The notes beneath the pieces were generated by a model that was not told where the DNA came from, did not search any database, and was given only the letters and a program-made list of their open reading frames with translations. Positions 51,898 to 52,042 of a stretch of DNA of 52,042 nt are shown here, one piece after another (position 1 is the first letter of the stretch; every line of letters begins with the position of its first letter). Source of the stretch: Filomicrobium sp. (GTDB lineage: Bacteria; Pseudomonadota; Alphaproteobacteria; Rhizobiales; Hyphomicrobiaceae); NCBI GenBank assembly GCA_029287535.1, contig JARFQY010000136.1, positions 1 to 52,042 of the forward strand. The letters run 5' to 3'. The position numbers and the translations under genes were made by a program.

Positions 51898-52042
51898 ATG
51901 GACTACGCCAAGAAATTCGATGACGCGATTGCGGCTTTGCATCGCGAGGGTCGTTACCGTGTCTTTGCCGATCTCAAGCGCCGTTGCGGGTCGTTTCCGC
52001 ATGCCGCTCACTTCGGTACCACGGACGGTCCGCGCGACATCA
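51898..52042 (+). CDS. hemA: 5-aminolevulinate synthase, N-terminal part, cut by the window edge
   Basis: The gene starts with ATG 51898 and runs off the window after 48 codons. The peptide (FDDAIAALHREGRYRVFADL, RRCGSFPHA) matches the N-terminus of alphaproteobacterial HemA, which uses pyridoxal phosphate to condense glycine and succinyl-CoA to 5-aminolevulinate, the first step of haem biosynthesis. An AGGGAACGGG stretch lies 9-18 bases upstream. The intergenic region before it (51593-51897) is AT-rich around 51700-51830 and presumably carries the promoter. Confidence 0.85.
   Translation, partial: MDYAKKFDDAIAALHREGRYRVFADLKRRCGSFPHAAHFGTTDGPRDI

Overview
The window is chromosomal DNA of an alphaproteobacterium, most likely of the order Hyphomicrobiales (Rhizobiales). 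This rests on lineage-typical genes: a MucR/Ros zinc-finger regulator, an LdtR-type MarR regulator next to its L,D-transpeptidase, DUF992, DUF1491, DUF5330 and DUF6456 proteins, a zinc-independent HemB and the N-terminus of a HemA-type 5-aminolevulinate synthase. I cannot name genus or species. Gene density is high. I see no rRNA, tRNA, CRISPR array or intact insertion sequence.

Layout. 1-9.7 kb is loosely packed and stress or envelope flavoured: polyphosphate kinase 2, SYLF lipid-binding protein, an SDR oxidoreductase, a SulP anion transporter, a VanX-like dipeptidase, an EF-hand-like secreted protein, hemolysin III and several very small proteins. 9.7-11.4 kb holds a metal module: a CDF exporter divergent from a MerR-family activator, with a textbook 19-bp-spacer MerR promoter, then a GlcG/HbpS protein. 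11.5-18.4 kb carries a CrtI-like flavoprotein, a SpoU-type RNA methyltransferase, a GltS symporter, secreted proteins including DUF992, and a patatin-like lipoprotein. 18.6-23.7 kb is an RND efflux operon (adaptor and HAE1 pump, no outer-membrane factor) with a terminator in its leader, followed by a small potassium channel. 23.7-31.9 kb holds metC, a TPR-like membrane protein, a two-gene von Willebrand A/beta-repeat operon, a nitroreductase, NAD kinase, CutA and a peptidoglycan-binding protein.

31.9-36.1 kb is the most accessory-looking stretch: long non-coding flanks, a membrane protein with a phage-primase-type C-terminal domain, three consecutive hairpins and a lone TadG-like protein that reads less GC-rich than its surroundings. 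36.1-38.9 kb has a tandem pair of small proteins, both ending in glycines (the first MoaD/ThiS-like), and oligopeptidase B. 39.3-44.4 kb is a conserved-looking alphaproteobacterial block: MucR, a stand-alone DnaA-domain-IV-like protein, DUF6456, SufE, DUF5330, a peptidoglycan-binding protein preceded by a perfect CtrA box, and DUF1491. 44.7-52 kb carries an IscA/SufA scaffold, hemB, an extensin-family protein, a 3-hydroxyisobutyryl-CoA hydrolase, LdtR and the L,D-transpeptidase, a decayed Crp/Fnr-like fragment and the start of hemA.

Themes are cell-envelope maintenance (L,D-transpeptidase, peptidoglycan-binding, extensin-family and VanX-like proteins, RND pump), Fe-S and haem biosynthesis (SufE, IscA/SufA, HemB, HemA) and cell-cycle or global regulation (MucR, a DnaA-like protein, a CtrA site). 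The best candidates for something undescribed are the paired VWA/beta-repeat operon, the membrane-bound primase-tail protein preceded by DnaA-box-like motifs, and the MoaD plus glycine-tailed protein pair.
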